Origin: Sphingomonas sp. LaA6.9
Lineage (GTDB): Bacteria > Pseudomonadota > Alphaproteobacteria > Sphingomonadales > Sphingomonadaceae
Assembly (NCBI RefSeq): GCF_022601895.1
Contig: NZ_JAKVIO010000005.1
Span: forward strand, 92,039-156,038
Length of the DNA stretch: 64,000 nt
Reading direction: 5' to 3'
Numbering within the stretch: position 1 is the stretch's first letter; the number at the start of each line of letters is the position of its first letter. The translations under genes and the position numbers were made by a program. Positions 17,555 through 29,635 of the stretch are shown here, piece by piece. The notes under the pieces are model-generated. The model saw nothing but the letters and a program-made list of their open reading frames with translations, ran no database searches and was not told the DNA's origin.

Positions 17555-17584
17555 TGGAGAACAAATGGTGCCCAGAAGAGGACT
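17555..17584. repeat. tRNA-side attachment repeat
   Basis: A 30-nt stretch spanning the 3' end of tRNA-Leu (CCA end, acceptor and T-arm side) and 11 nt beyond. It is the counterpart of 4648-4676. Confidence 0.6.
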
Positions 17585-17652
17585 CGAACCTCCACGCCCT
17601 TGCGAGCGCCAGCACCTGAAGCTGGTGCGTCTACCAATTCCGCCATCTGGGC
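17566..17652 (-). tRNA. tRNA-Leu (anticodon CAG)
   Basis: An 87-nt class II tRNA on the minus strand. The acceptor arm GCCCAGA pairs with TCTGGGC, followed by A and an encoded CCA. The D-arm contains TGGCGGAATTGGTAGACGC. The anticodon stem CCAGC/GCTGG encloses the loop TTCAGGT, giving anticodon CAG (reads CUG). The long variable arm expected for leucine is present, followed by the T-loop GGTTCGAGTCC. Its 3' end overlaps the island attachment repeat and is intact. Confidence 0.95.
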
Positions 17653-17752
17653 ACGGGGTAGGCGGCGCGGATAGACGGGGTGATCGGCGCTTGTCAACAC
17701 AGGGATTAGGCGGCATTGCCGCGACAGCAAAATAAACCCGAGGACGTGAGTG

Positions 17753-18691
17753 ATGAACCGGCTGGTTGTGATGTTCGGCGGCAGCGGATTTCTGGGGCGG
17801 TATATCGCGCAGGCGCTGCTCGCGTCGGGCGCGCGTGTACGCTTTGCGGAGCGCGATCCGCGACGCGCATGGTTCCTGAAACCGCTCGGCAATCTGGGGC
17901 AGACCCAGTTCGTCGCGGCGGACGTCACGCACAGGGAGAGCGTTGCGCGCGCGGTGCAGGGCGCCGACGCGGTGATCAACCTGGTCGGGATTCTCTCGGG
18001 CAAATTCGACAAGGTCCATGTCGAGGGCGCGCGCAACGTTGCCGAGGCAGCGGCGGCCGCTCGCGTATCCACGCTCGTCCATGTCTCGGCGATCGGCGCC
18101 GATGCCCGTGCCGAATCGAATTATGCACGCACCAAGGGCGAGGGCGAGGACGCCGTGCGCAAGGCATTCCCCTCCGCGACGATCCTGCGTCCGTCGGTCA
18201 TATTCGGCCGCGAGGATGGCTTCATCAACCGCTTTGCGGGTCTGATCCGCGCGCTGCCCGTTCTGCCCGTGATTCGCGCGCAGGCGAAATTCCAGCCCGT
18301 CTATGTCGGCGATGTCGCGCAGGCCGCGACCGGCGCATTGCTCGATCCCGAGGCGCACGCCGGCAAGACCTATGAACTCGGCGGTCCACAGGTGATGTCG
18401 ATGGGCGAGATCAACGCATGGATTGCCAGGGAAACGCACCGCAACCCGCTCGTCGCCGATGTGCCCGATGCGGCCGCGGGCGCGATGGCACGGCTCGCGG
18501 GCTGGCTGCCGGGCGCGCCGATCACCTGGGACCAGTGGCTGATGCTGCAGAAGGACAATGTCGCCGCCGCCGATGCCGAAGGGCTTGCTGCTTTCGGCAT
18601 CACGCCGACACCGCTGGCCGCGGTCGCGCCGGGCTGGCTGGTCCAGTATCGCCGCCATGGCCGCTTTGCCGGGGTCAAGGGCGAGGCCTGA
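17753..18691 (+). CDS. Complex I NDUFA9-like SDR-family protein
   Basis: A 312-residue NAD(P)-binding protein. The ATG at 17753 follows GAGG by about 9 nt; a GTG three bases earlier is also possible. The N-terminal Rossmann motif is G-G-S-G-F-L-G-R-Y, followed by D-V-T-H and V-I-N-L-V-G-I-L. An atypical Y-A-R-T-K-G-E (YxxxK) and a late E-L-G-G-P match the extended SDR subgroup containing mitochondrial complex I subunit NDUFA9. Bacterial members are often annotated as NADH-quinone oxidoreductase-associated or NAD-dependent epimerases, so the substrate is uncertain. Confidence 0.85.
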   Translation: MNRLVVMFGGSGFLGRYIAQALLASGARVRFAERDPRRAWFLKPLGNLGQTQFVAADVTHRESVARAVQGADAVINLVGILSGKFDKVHVEGARNVAEAAAAARVSTLVHVSAIGADARAESNYARTKGEGEDAVRKAFPSATILRPSVIFGREDGFINRFAGLIRALPVLPVIRAQAKFQPVYVGDVAQAATGALLDPEAHAGKTYELGGPQVMSMGEINAWIARETHRNPLVADVPDAAAGAMARLAGWLPGAPITWDQWLMLQKDNVAAADAEGLAAFGITPTPLAAVAPGWLVQYRRHGRFAGVKGEA

Positions 18692-18713
18692 CCGCTTTAC
18701 ACATCCGTTCGGG

Positions 18714-18774
18714 CTGAGCCTGTCGAAGCCCTTCCTTTCTTTCCGCAAAGAAGAAAGCCCTTCGACAGGCTCAG
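18714..18774. repeat. Paired-arm palindromic repeat (REP-like), probable terminator
   Basis: A perfect 15-bp inverted repeat CTGAGCCTGTCGAAG (18714-18728) / CTTCGACAGGCTCAG (18760-18774) with a 31-nt spacer containing a T-rich and an A-rich run. It lies 22 bp after the SDR stop codon and before uppP. The sequence resembles short interspersed repeats common in sphingomonad intergenic regions. It could form a strong RNA hairpin ending the SDR transcript. A single degenerate arm recurs at 52811-52837. Confidence 0.75.
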
Positions 18775-18806
18775 GGCGAGCGGCAGAGTGAAAGCGTAGC
18801 GCGCGT

Positions 18807-19613
18807 ATGACCTCCTCCGAAGTCCTGACCTATATCCTGCTCGGCATCATCGAGGGGCTGACCGAGTTCCTCCCCGTGTCCTCGACGGGGCACCTCATCC
18901 TCGCCAGCGCGCTGCTCGGCTTCGAGGGCGAATCCTCGGTCGCGTTCAAGATCGCGATCCAGCTCGGCGCGATCCTCGCGGTGCTTGTCGCCTATTGGGG
19001 GCGCTTCTGGAATATCGGCAAGGGGCTGCTGGCGCTCGACAAGGGCGCGGTCGCGTTCACGCGCAACATCATCCTCGGCTTCCTGCCCGCGATGGCGATC
19101 GGCGTTATCGCCTATGATGCGATCCGCGCCGCGATCCAGACCCCGATCATCGTCGCGGTCATGCTCGTGCTCGGTGGCATCGCGATCCTGCTGATCGAGC
19201 GCGTGGTGAAGCATGTCCGCTTCGACAGCGTCGAGGCGATGCCGACATGGACCGCGCTCCGCATCGGCATGGTCCAGTGCCTCGCGATGGTCCCCGGCGT
19301 CAGCCGCTCGGGGGCGACGATCATGGGTGCGCTGATGATGGGGGTGGAACGCAAGACCGCCGCCGAGTTCAGCTTCTTCCTCGCGGTGCCGACGATGCTC
19401 GGCGCGACGGTCTATGCGCTGTGGAAGGATCGCGCGCTGCTCAGCACCGATGATCTCGGCGCGATCGCGATCGGCTTCACCTGCGCCTTCCTTGTCGCGC
19501 TCGCGATCGTGAAAGCCTTTGTCGCGGTGGTCTCGCGCTATGGTTTCGCGCCCTTTGCCTGGTATCGAATCGGGCTCGGCAGCGTCGCCTTTGTCTGGCT
19601 TTTGATGAGATGA
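18807..19613 (+). CDS. uppP: Undecaprenyl-diphosphatase
   Basis: A 268-residue inner-membrane enzyme that dephosphorylates undecaprenyl diphosphate to recycle the lipid carrier for peptidoglycan and other envelope polymers; overexpression classically gives bacitracin resistance. Both BacA/UppP signatures are present: E-G-L-T-E-F-L-P-V-S-S-T-G-H (residues 16-29) and P-G-V-S-R-S-G-A-T-I (about 165-174). Seven to eight hydrophobic segments cover the length and the size matches the family. It starts 33 bp after a palindromic repeat, so it probably has its own promoter. Confidence 0.96.
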   Translation: MTSSEVLTYILLGIIEGLTEFLPVSSTGHLILASALLGFEGESSVAFKIAIQLGAILAVLVAYWGRFWNIGKGLLALDKGAVAFTRNIILGFLPAMAIGVIAYDAIRAAIQTPIIVAVMLVLGGIAILLIERVVKHVRFDSVEAMPTWTALRIGMVQCLAMVPGVSRSGATIMGALMMGVERKTAAEFSFFLAVPTMLGATVYALWKDRALLSTDDLGAIAIGFTCAFLVALAIVKAFVAVVSRYGFAPFAWYRIGLGSVAFVWLLMR

Positions 19614-19773
19614 GTCCGTTTCGGCCGTAATATTCTAACACTGATCCACAATATAGCATCGGACACCCCCCAAACCGGCAAAACTAGGTAAACATTGCTG
19701 TCTTTAATTGCAGAATCCGCGTGACTCCGCGGTTCTTTTGGATATCGGAGGCTTCCGACAACGGAGGGTGACG

Positions 19774-21228
19774 ATGGCCGAGCAGGCGATGCTGAAATTC
19801 GTGGGAACGGGACAAGCCTATCCCGAAAAGCGCGCGGCAGACCTGCGCGCCGAGGATTTCGAGGAAATCGCGCGTCGCTACGAGATCGCGAAGGCCGAGG
19901 AACAGGCGTCGCGCTGCTCGCAGTGCGGCGTCCCCTATTGCTCGGTGCACTGCCCGCTGCACAACCATATCCCCGACTGGCTGCGCCTGACCGCCGAAGG
20001 CCGTCTGCGCGAGGCGTTCGAGCTCAGCAACAGCACCTCGACCATGCCCGAGATCTGCGGCCGCATCTGCCCGCAGGACCGGCTGTGCGAGGGCAATTGC
20101 GTCATCGAGTTTTCAGGGCACGGCGCGGTCACGATCGGCTCGGTCGAGAAATTCATCACCGACACCGCCTGGGAAGAAGGTTGGGTCGCGCCGCTCGTCG
20201 CGGGCCGGCCGACGGGCCAGTCGGTGGGCGTCATCGGTGCGGGTCCGGCCGGCCTCACCGCCGCCGAATATCTGCGCGCCGCGGGGCATGAGGTCCATGT
20301 CTATGACCGGCACGACCGCATGGGCGGCCTGCTCGTCTACGGCATCCCGGGCTTCAAGCTCGAAAAGCCGATCGTCAAGCGCCGCATCAAGCGGCTCGAG
20401 GATGGCGGCATCGTCTTCCACCGCGGCTTCGAGGTCGGCCGCGACGCCACGCTCGAGCAGCTCCGCGCCAAACATGACGCGCTGCTGATCGCGACGGGCG
20501 TCTACAAGGCGCGCGCGATCAAGGCGCCCGGCGTCGGTGCGCCGGGCGTGGTCGAATCGCTCGACTATCTGATCGCTTCCAACCGCAAGAGCTTCGGCGA
20601 CGCCGTCCCCGAATTCGAAAGCGGCACGCTCAATGCCGCGGGCAAGAATGTCGTCGTCATCGGCGGCGGCGACACCGCGATGGACTGCGTCCGCACCGCG
20701 ATCCGTCAGGGCGCGAAGTCGGTCAAATGCCTCTATCGCCGCGACCGCGCCAACATGCCCGGCTCGCAGAACGAGGTGAAGAATGCCGAAGAGGAGGGCG
20801 TCGAGTTCGTCTGGCTCTCCGCCCCCGAAGCCTTTGACGGCACCGAGGCCGTCTCGGGCGTCCGCGCAACGAAAATGCGTCTCGGCCAGGCCGACGCCTC
20901 GGGCCGCCGCGCGCCCGAACCCGATCCCGGCAGCGAGTTCCGCCTCGACGCCGATCTCGTCATCAAGGCATTGGGCTTCGATCCCGAGGACCTGCCCAAA
21001 TTGTTCGGCGCCGAGGAGCTCGGCGTCACGCGCTGGGGCACGCTGCGCGTCGACCACAAGACGATGATGTCCAACATGGACGGCGTCTTCGCCGCGGGCG
21101 ACATCGTGCGCGGCGCGAGCCTCGTCGTCTGGGCGATCCGCGACGGCCGCGACGTGGCCGATCATATGCACAGCTATCTGAAGGCGAGGGCGAAGGCGGC
21201 GCCTGCCAAGGCGCTGGAGGCGGCGTGA
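19774..21228 (+). CDS. gltD: Glutamate synthase small (beta) subunit
   Basis: A 484-residue NADPH-oxidising subunit of glutamate synthase, which passes electrons from NADPH to the large subunit for glutamine + 2-oxoglutarate to 2 glutamate. The start at 19774 has GGAGG about 7 nt upstream. The N-terminal cysteines 48, 51, 56 and 60, and a second set in C-G-R-I-C-P-x-x-x-x-C, form the Fe-S cluster sites. Two Rossmann motifs follow: G-V-I-G-A-G-P-A-G-L (FAD) and V-V-V-I-G-G-G-D-T-A-M-D (NADPH). It is the first gene of the operon gltD-DUF2059-gltB, with overlapping stop/start codons. Confidence 0.96.
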   Translation: MAEQAMLKFVGTGQAYPEKRAADLRAEDFEEIARRYEIAKAEEQASRCSQCGVPYCSVHCPLHNHIPDWLRLTAEGRLREAFELSNSTSTMPEICGRICPQDRLCEGNCVIEFSGHGAVTIGSVEKFITDTAWEEGWVAPLVAGRPTGQSVGVIGAGPAGLTAAEYLRAAGHEVHVYDRHDRMGGLLVYGIPGFKLEKPIVKRRIKRLEDGGIVFHRGFEVGRDATLEQLRAKHDALLIATGVYKARAIKAPGVGAPGVVESLDYLIASNRKSFGDAVPEFESGTLNAAGKNVVVIGGGDTAMDCVRTAIRQGAKSVKCLYRRDRANMPGSQNEVKNAEEEGVEFVWLSAPEAFDGTEAVSGVRATKMRLGQADASGRRAPEPDPGSEFRLDADLVIKALGFDPEDLPKLFGAEELGVTRWGTLRVDHKTMMSNMDGVFAAGDIVRGASLVVWAIRDGRDVADHMHSYLKARAKAAPAKALEAA

Positions 21229-22000
21229 TGCGAATTGCTCGTTCGATTCTGGCTGCGGGCATGATGGCGGCTGCGATGCCGGTTGCAGCCCAGCAGTCCG
21301 CGGCGTCCGCGGTTGCCGCCGAGGCTCCGACGGCCGTCGAGCCCGCGCGCCTCGCTGCGGCGCAGCCCGTGATCGACAAGCTGTTCCCCGTCGGCACCTA
21401 TCAGCGGATGATGCGCGAGACGCTCGACAAGCTGATGGTGCCGATGATGGACAGCGTGCTCGAAATGCCCGTGAGCACCATCGCAGCGATCGGCGGGCTC
21501 GATGAAGAGCAGGCGGCCACGCTTGATCAGGGCACTCTCGCCGAGGTCATGGCGATCTATGACCCGCATTTCCGCGAGCGCACTCAGCGCGGCATGCAGG
21601 CGATGATGACGGGCATGAACGGCCTGATGGCGAAGATGGAACCGCGCGTGCGCAACGGGCTCGCCCGCGCCTATGCGCGCAAGTTCACAGCGGCGCAGCT
21701 CGACGAGCTCAGTCGCTTTTTCGCGACGCCCACCGGCGGCCTCTACGCTTCGGAATCGCTCATGCTTTTCGTCGATCCCGAGCTGGTCACCGAAATGCAG
21801 GCATTCGTTCCCGAGCTGATGGAGCAGATGCCTGCATTCGTGAAGGCGATGGAGGCCGCGACCGCCGACCTGCCCAGGCCGCGAAAAATCGAGGATCTGA
21901 GCGCCGCCGAACGCACCAAGCTCGCCAGACTATTGGGCGTGAAGCCCGGGGATCTGCGCGAACCCGAAGAAACCCCCAATGAAGATGTGATCGGGGACTG

Positions 22001-22001
<1 letters not shown>
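21228..22001 (+). CDS. DUF2059-domain exported protein inside the glt operon
   Basis: A 257-residue protein with a signal peptide (ends near P-V-A-A-Q) and a helical DUF2059-like region: F-P-V-G-T-Y-Q-R-M-M-R-E-T-L-D-K, then Y-A-R-K-F-T-A-A-Q-L-D-E-L-S-R-F-F-A-T-P-T-G. The second block, where the protein counts residues of an enzyme's terminal segment, is typical of this family of periplasmic proteins of unknown role. The ATG overlaps the gltD stop (TGATG) and its own stop overlaps the gltB start, so it is translationally coupled to both glutamate synthase subunits. Why an exported protein sits there is unknown. Confidence 0.85.
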
Positions 22002-26536
<4,535 letters not shown>

Positions 26537-26625
26537 GCACGGAACCCGTTCAGCCTGGACTCATTTTAACTTATATATGTGTCCAGGCCGTACCCGCGCG
26601 TGCCTCGCGCGTCTGGAGGATTGCG

Positions 26626-27069
26626 ATGCGTTATTTCGTGCTCGGCCTTGTTGCGCTGGCCTTCACCGCGCCCGTCCACGCGCAGGACAATGATGTCGCG
26701 CCCGAGGAACGGATTGCGAAGACGATGAACGATCCCGTCATGCAGGACCGCGTCGCAGGCGCGATGTCGGGCGTGATGGGCGCGGTGCTCGACATGCGCA
26801 TCGGCGAGATCGAGCGCGCGATCGACCCGACCTCGCGCACGCCGCGCGACGAGACGCTGCGCGACCGCGCCGAGCGCGACGATCCCTATTTTGAAGAGCG
26901 CATGACGCATCGCACGCGTGCGATGACGGGCACGATGGGCGCCATGGCGACGCAGATGGTGGTGATGATGCCCGAATTGCGCAGGTTGATGGCAGAGATG
27001 GCGGGCCGCATGGCCGATATCGGAAGCCGCGTATCGCTGCCCGATTACGAATACGATTGGGACGATTGA
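26626..27069 (+). CDS. Small exported acidic protein of unknown function
   Basis: A 147-residue protein with a signal peptide (MRYFVLGLVALAFTAPVHA, cleavage near residue 19) and a mature helical part rich in Met, Arg and Asp, ending in D-Y-E-Y-D-W-D-D. GGAGG precedes the ATG by 6-7 nt; earlier in-frame starts would add a non-signal extension. No family recognised. It stands alone between gltB and a GST gene. Confidence 0.7.
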   Translation: MRYFVLGLVALAFTAPVHAQDNDVAPEERIAKTMNDPVMQDRVAGAMSGVMGAVLDMRIGEIERAIDPTSRTPRDETLRDRAERDDPYFEERMTHRTRAMTGTMGAMATQMVVMMPELRRLMAEMAGRMADIGSRVSLPDYEYDWDD

Positions 27070-27146
27070 GAAAAAGCGCCGATCGCGCCTGCTGCGCCGC
27101 ATCAAAGGCTGGACGGACTCGCCGCGCGCGCTAAAGTCGCGCCTCC

Positions 27147-27818
27147 ATGTGGCACCTCTTCCAGTTTCCGCTCTGTCCCTTTTCGCGCAAGGTCCGGCTT
27201 CTCCTCGGTGAGAAGGGCGTCGGCTATGAACTCGTGCGCGAATCCCCGTGGGAACGCCGCGACGAGTTCATCGACATGAACCCCGCGGGGCAGACCCCGG
27301 TGATGACCGAGGCCGATCGCAGCCTGATCCTCATCGATTCCTCGGCGATCTGCGAATATTTCGAGGAAACCACCGACAAGGCGCAACTCATCGGCGGCAC
27401 CGCCGCGCACCGCGCCGAGGTCCGCCGGCTGGTTTCATGGTTCGACCACCAGTTCTACGGCGATGTCGTCGCGCCCCTGATGCACGAGCGCATGAAGAAG
27501 CGGCTGATCGACCGCGCCGCGCCCGATGCGCGCATCCTGCGCGAGGCGATGAAGAACGCGCACAGCCATTTCGACTATCTCGACTATCTGCTCGATCACC
27601 GCACCTGGCTGGCGGGCGCGACATTGAGCCTCGCCGATCTCGCGGCGGCGGCGCATATTTCGGTCGCGGACTATCTGGGCGGCATCGACTTCAAGGGGCA
27701 CGAACTGGTCAAGCGCTGGTATGCGGGCCTCAAGTCGCGCCCGAGCTTCCGTCCACTGCTCTCCGAGCGGATGGAGGTCATCAAGCCCCCCGAATATTAC
27801 GACAAGGTGGATTTCTGA
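27147..27818 (+). CDS. Glutathione S-transferase family protein
   Basis: A 223-residue protein with an N-terminal thioredoxin-like GST domain: L-F-Q-F-P-L-C-P-F-S-R-K-V-R (Cys11 and Ser14 near the usual catalytic position), N-P-A-G-Q-T-P-V (the cis-Pro loop) and D-S-S-A-I-C-E-Y (the E-S/SS glutathione-binding element). A helical C-terminal domain follows with T-L-S-L-A-D-L-A-A-A-A-H. It probably uses glutathione in detoxification or as a lyase; substrate unknown. Its stop overlaps the start of the next gene (TGATG), so the two are co-translated. Confidence 0.88.
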   Translation: MWHLFQFPLCPFSRKVRLLLGEKGVGYELVRESPWERRDEFIDMNPAGQTPVMTEADRSLILIDSSAICEYFEETTDKAQLIGGTAAHRAEVRRLVSWFDHQFYGDVVAPLMHERMKKRLIDRAAPDARILREAMKNAHSHFDYLDYLLDHRTWLAGATLSLADLAAAAHISVADYLGGIDFKGHELVKRWYAGLKSRPSFRPLLSERMEVIKPPEYYDKVDF

Positions 27819-28270
27819 TGCGCCATGCCCGGCTTCTTGCGCTCGCCTCGTCGCTCGCGCTCGGACCGGGCGCGGTTGCGCAGCCGCCTGAATATTATCC
27901 GGTCGAAGGACCGCAGGCGCGCCCCTTTTCGGAAGCCGTCCGCGTCGGCGATATCCTCTATCTCTCAGGCGAGATCGGGACGACCCAAAGCGGCGCGCTC
28001 GCCGCGGGCGGGCTCGCGGGCGAAACGAAGCAGATGATGGAGAATATCGGCGCGAAGCTGCGCAAGCGGGGCCTCGGTTTCGACGACGTCTTCAAATGCA
28101 CCGTGATGCTCGCCGACATGAGCCGCTGGGGCGATTTCAACGCGGTCTATGTGACCTATTTCAAGCCCGGCCGCCTGCCAGCGCGCAGCGCCTTTGGCGC
28201 CAACGGGCTTGCGCTCGGCGCGCAGGTCGAGCTCGAATGCTGGGCCAGGTTCCCCGACGCAAAGCGCTGA
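27818..28270 (+). CDS. RidA/YjgF-family protein with signal peptide
   Basis: A 150-residue protein with an N-terminal signal-like segment (MRHARLLALASSLALGPGAVAQ) and a RidA fold: Y-P-V-E-G-P-Q-A-R-P-F-S-E-A-V-R-V-G-D, L-Y-L-S-G-E-I-G, then L-P-A-R-S-A-F-G-A-N-G-L-A-L-G-A-Q-V-E-L-E. The Arg in P-A-R-S is the conserved active-site residue of deaminase-type members that hydrolyse reactive enamine/imine intermediates. RidA proteins are usually cytosolic, so an exported copy is unusual. It overlaps the GST gene upstream. Confidence 0.85.
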   Translation: MRHARLLALASSLALGPGAVAQPPEYYPVEGPQARPFSEAVRVGDILYLSGEIGTTQSGALAAGGLAGETKQMMENIGAKLRKRGLGFDDVFKCTVMLADMSRWGDFNAVYVTYFKPGRLPARSAFGANGLALGAQVELECWARFPDAKR

Positions 28271-28400
28271 AAGCGCAAGCCGCGCACCCGCGGCTTGAGA
28301 AATCGCAAGGCGCACCGACACGCCGCCCCTAGAGTTCATTTCGCTTGTGAAAAAGACAGTCTGGTTGCGCACGTGCGGCTCTCACTCGGCGGAGTATTCC

Positions 28401-28811
28401 ATGCACAAACTGATCCTTCCTCTTGCGGTCGCGATCGCAGCGATCGCCGCCCCGGTCGCCGCGCAGCCGGCCCAGCGCGAAAGCATCGTCTCGATCTATC
28501 GCGCCGCACCGGGCCAGCAAAAGGCATTGCTCGAATGGTTTGCGCGGCAGGACGGCTTCGCCAAGGCGGCGGGCGTTCCGGCTTCGCAGCTTTATGTCCA
28601 CCAGAATGGCGCCAGCTGGGATTTCGTCTGGATCCAGCCCAAGACGACCGAGGCGCAGGACAAGGCAATCGATGATGCCGCCAAGGCCGCGGGTCAGCTG
28701 GCCGGGCCGAAGATGGGCCTCAAGCTGCGCGAATATATCGCCGAGCACAGCGATACACTCGCGGTCGGCCCGATCAGCGCCGACGAATGGCTGAAGGTCG
28801 TCGGCCAGTAA
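28401..28811 (+). CDS. Exported protein of unknown function
   Basis: A 136-residue protein with a signal peptide (ends near P-V-A-A-Q, about residue 21). The ATG at 28401 follows GGAG by 6 nt; the longer start lacks a site. The mature part starts R-E-S-I-V-S-I-Y-R-A-A-P-G-Q-Q-K-A-L-L-E-W-F, reminiscent of small dimeric alpha/beta-barrel proteins, but no catalytic motif is seen. No family recognised. Confidence 0.65.
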   Translation: MHKLILPLAVAIAAIAAPVAAQPAQRESIVSIYRAAPGQQKALLEWFARQDGFAKAAGVPASQLYVHQNGASWDFVWIQPKTTEAQDKAIDDAAKAAGQLAGPKMGLKLREYIAEHSDTLAVGPISADEWLKVVGQ

Positions 28812-28839
28812 TGACCGGCGGACGGCCGGTGCGCGCGTG

Positions 28840-29568
28840 TCAGGCCGCGTGCACCGCCGTCACGAAATAGTCGAGCGCCTTGTTCTCGCTGAGCTTGAAG
28901 CCGTGCATGGGCGAGAAACTCATGCCCGTCACGTCGATCACTTTCAGCCCCGCGGCCTCGACCAGCGCGCCCAGTTCCTCGGGCGTCAGGAACTTGTCCC
29001 AGTCGTGCGTGCCCTTCGGAATTCTCCCCGTCCCTTCGGCAATCGTGATCATGGCGAAGTGCGACAGGCTCGTGCGGTTGGGGGTGGACAGGATCATCAG
29101 CCCGCCCGGCGCGAGCGCGCCAGCCAACCCCTCCACGAACGCCCGGGGATCGGTCACATGCTCGACAACCTCCAGAGACGTGATGAGGTCGAAGCGGCGC
29201 TTGCCCAGCGTCTCGATCCCGCCCTGCTCATAGGAAACCGAGAGCCCCGACTGTTCGGCGTGCAGACGCGCCACCGCGACATTCTCCGCCGCCGCGTCGA
29301 TCCCGGTCACCACCGCGCCCAGCCGCGCCAGCGGTTCGCACAAAAGGCCTGCGCCGCATCCCATGTCGAGCGCCGTCATGTTCGCCAGCGGCCGCCGGTC
29401 ATGCTCGTCGAGCTGCCAGTGCCAGTCGGCCATGTCGCGAATATAGTGGAGCCGGACGGGGTTCATCCGGTGGAGCATCGCCGATGACCCCTTGGGGTCC
29501 CACCATTCCGCCGCCATTTGCCCGAAATGCGCGGCCTCTTTCGGATCGATCGTAGTTGCGTTTGCCAT
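28840..29568 (-). CDS. ubiG: Ubiquinone biosynthesis O-methyltransferase
   Basis: A 242-residue S-adenosylmethionine methyltransferase that performs both O-methylations of ubiquinone synthesis. The N-terminus F-x-x-M-A-x-x-W-W-D-P-K-G matches UbiG. Motif I is L-D-M-G-C-G-A-G-L-L, followed by G-I-D-A-A, S-L-E-V-V-E-H-V and the D-W-D-K-F-L-T-P-E-E-L segment. It is divergent from lysC with a 67-bp gap, an order common in alphaproteobacteria. Confidence 0.95.
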   Translation of the reverse strand: MANATTIDPKEAAHFGQMAAEWWDPKGSSAMLHRMNPVRLHYIRDMADWHWQLDEHDRRPLANMTALDMGCGAGLLCEPLARLGAVVTGIDAAAENVAVARLHAEQSGLSVSYEQGGIETLGKRRFDLITSLEVVEHVTDPRAFVEGLAGALAPGGLMILSTPNRTSLSHFAMITIAEGTGRIPKGTHDWDKFLTPEELGALVEAAGLKVIDVTGMSFSPMHGFKLSENKALDYFVTAVHAA

Positions 29569-29635
29569 ATCTCGACCCTATCAGGGCCGCGCCCTTTGAC
29601 CAAAGGGCTTTTCAGGGAATTTCCGGGAAGTCTCA

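Larger units (their letters stand above)
4648..17584. mobile_element. Candidate genomic island at tRNA-Leu(CAG)
   Basis: Three signals agree. (1) A 29-nt sequence at 4648-4676 repeats, in the same orientation, the 30-nt stretch 17555-17584 that overlaps the 3' end of tRNA-Leu, with two substitutions and one gap. (2) A decayed tyrosine-integrase gene lies just inside the tRNA end (17166-17404). (3) ATACCCTCAAAT occurs inside both ends (4736-4747 and 17435-17446). tRNA 3' ends are standard targets of such integrases. The cargo is a small secreted protein, a LytS-like kinase, two secreted Cys-containing proteins, a giant autotransporter, a DUF3168-like protein and a LytTR regulator. The loss of the integrase and the imperfect left repeat imply an old, immobilised island. 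The island as a unit is an inference. Confidence 0.65.
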
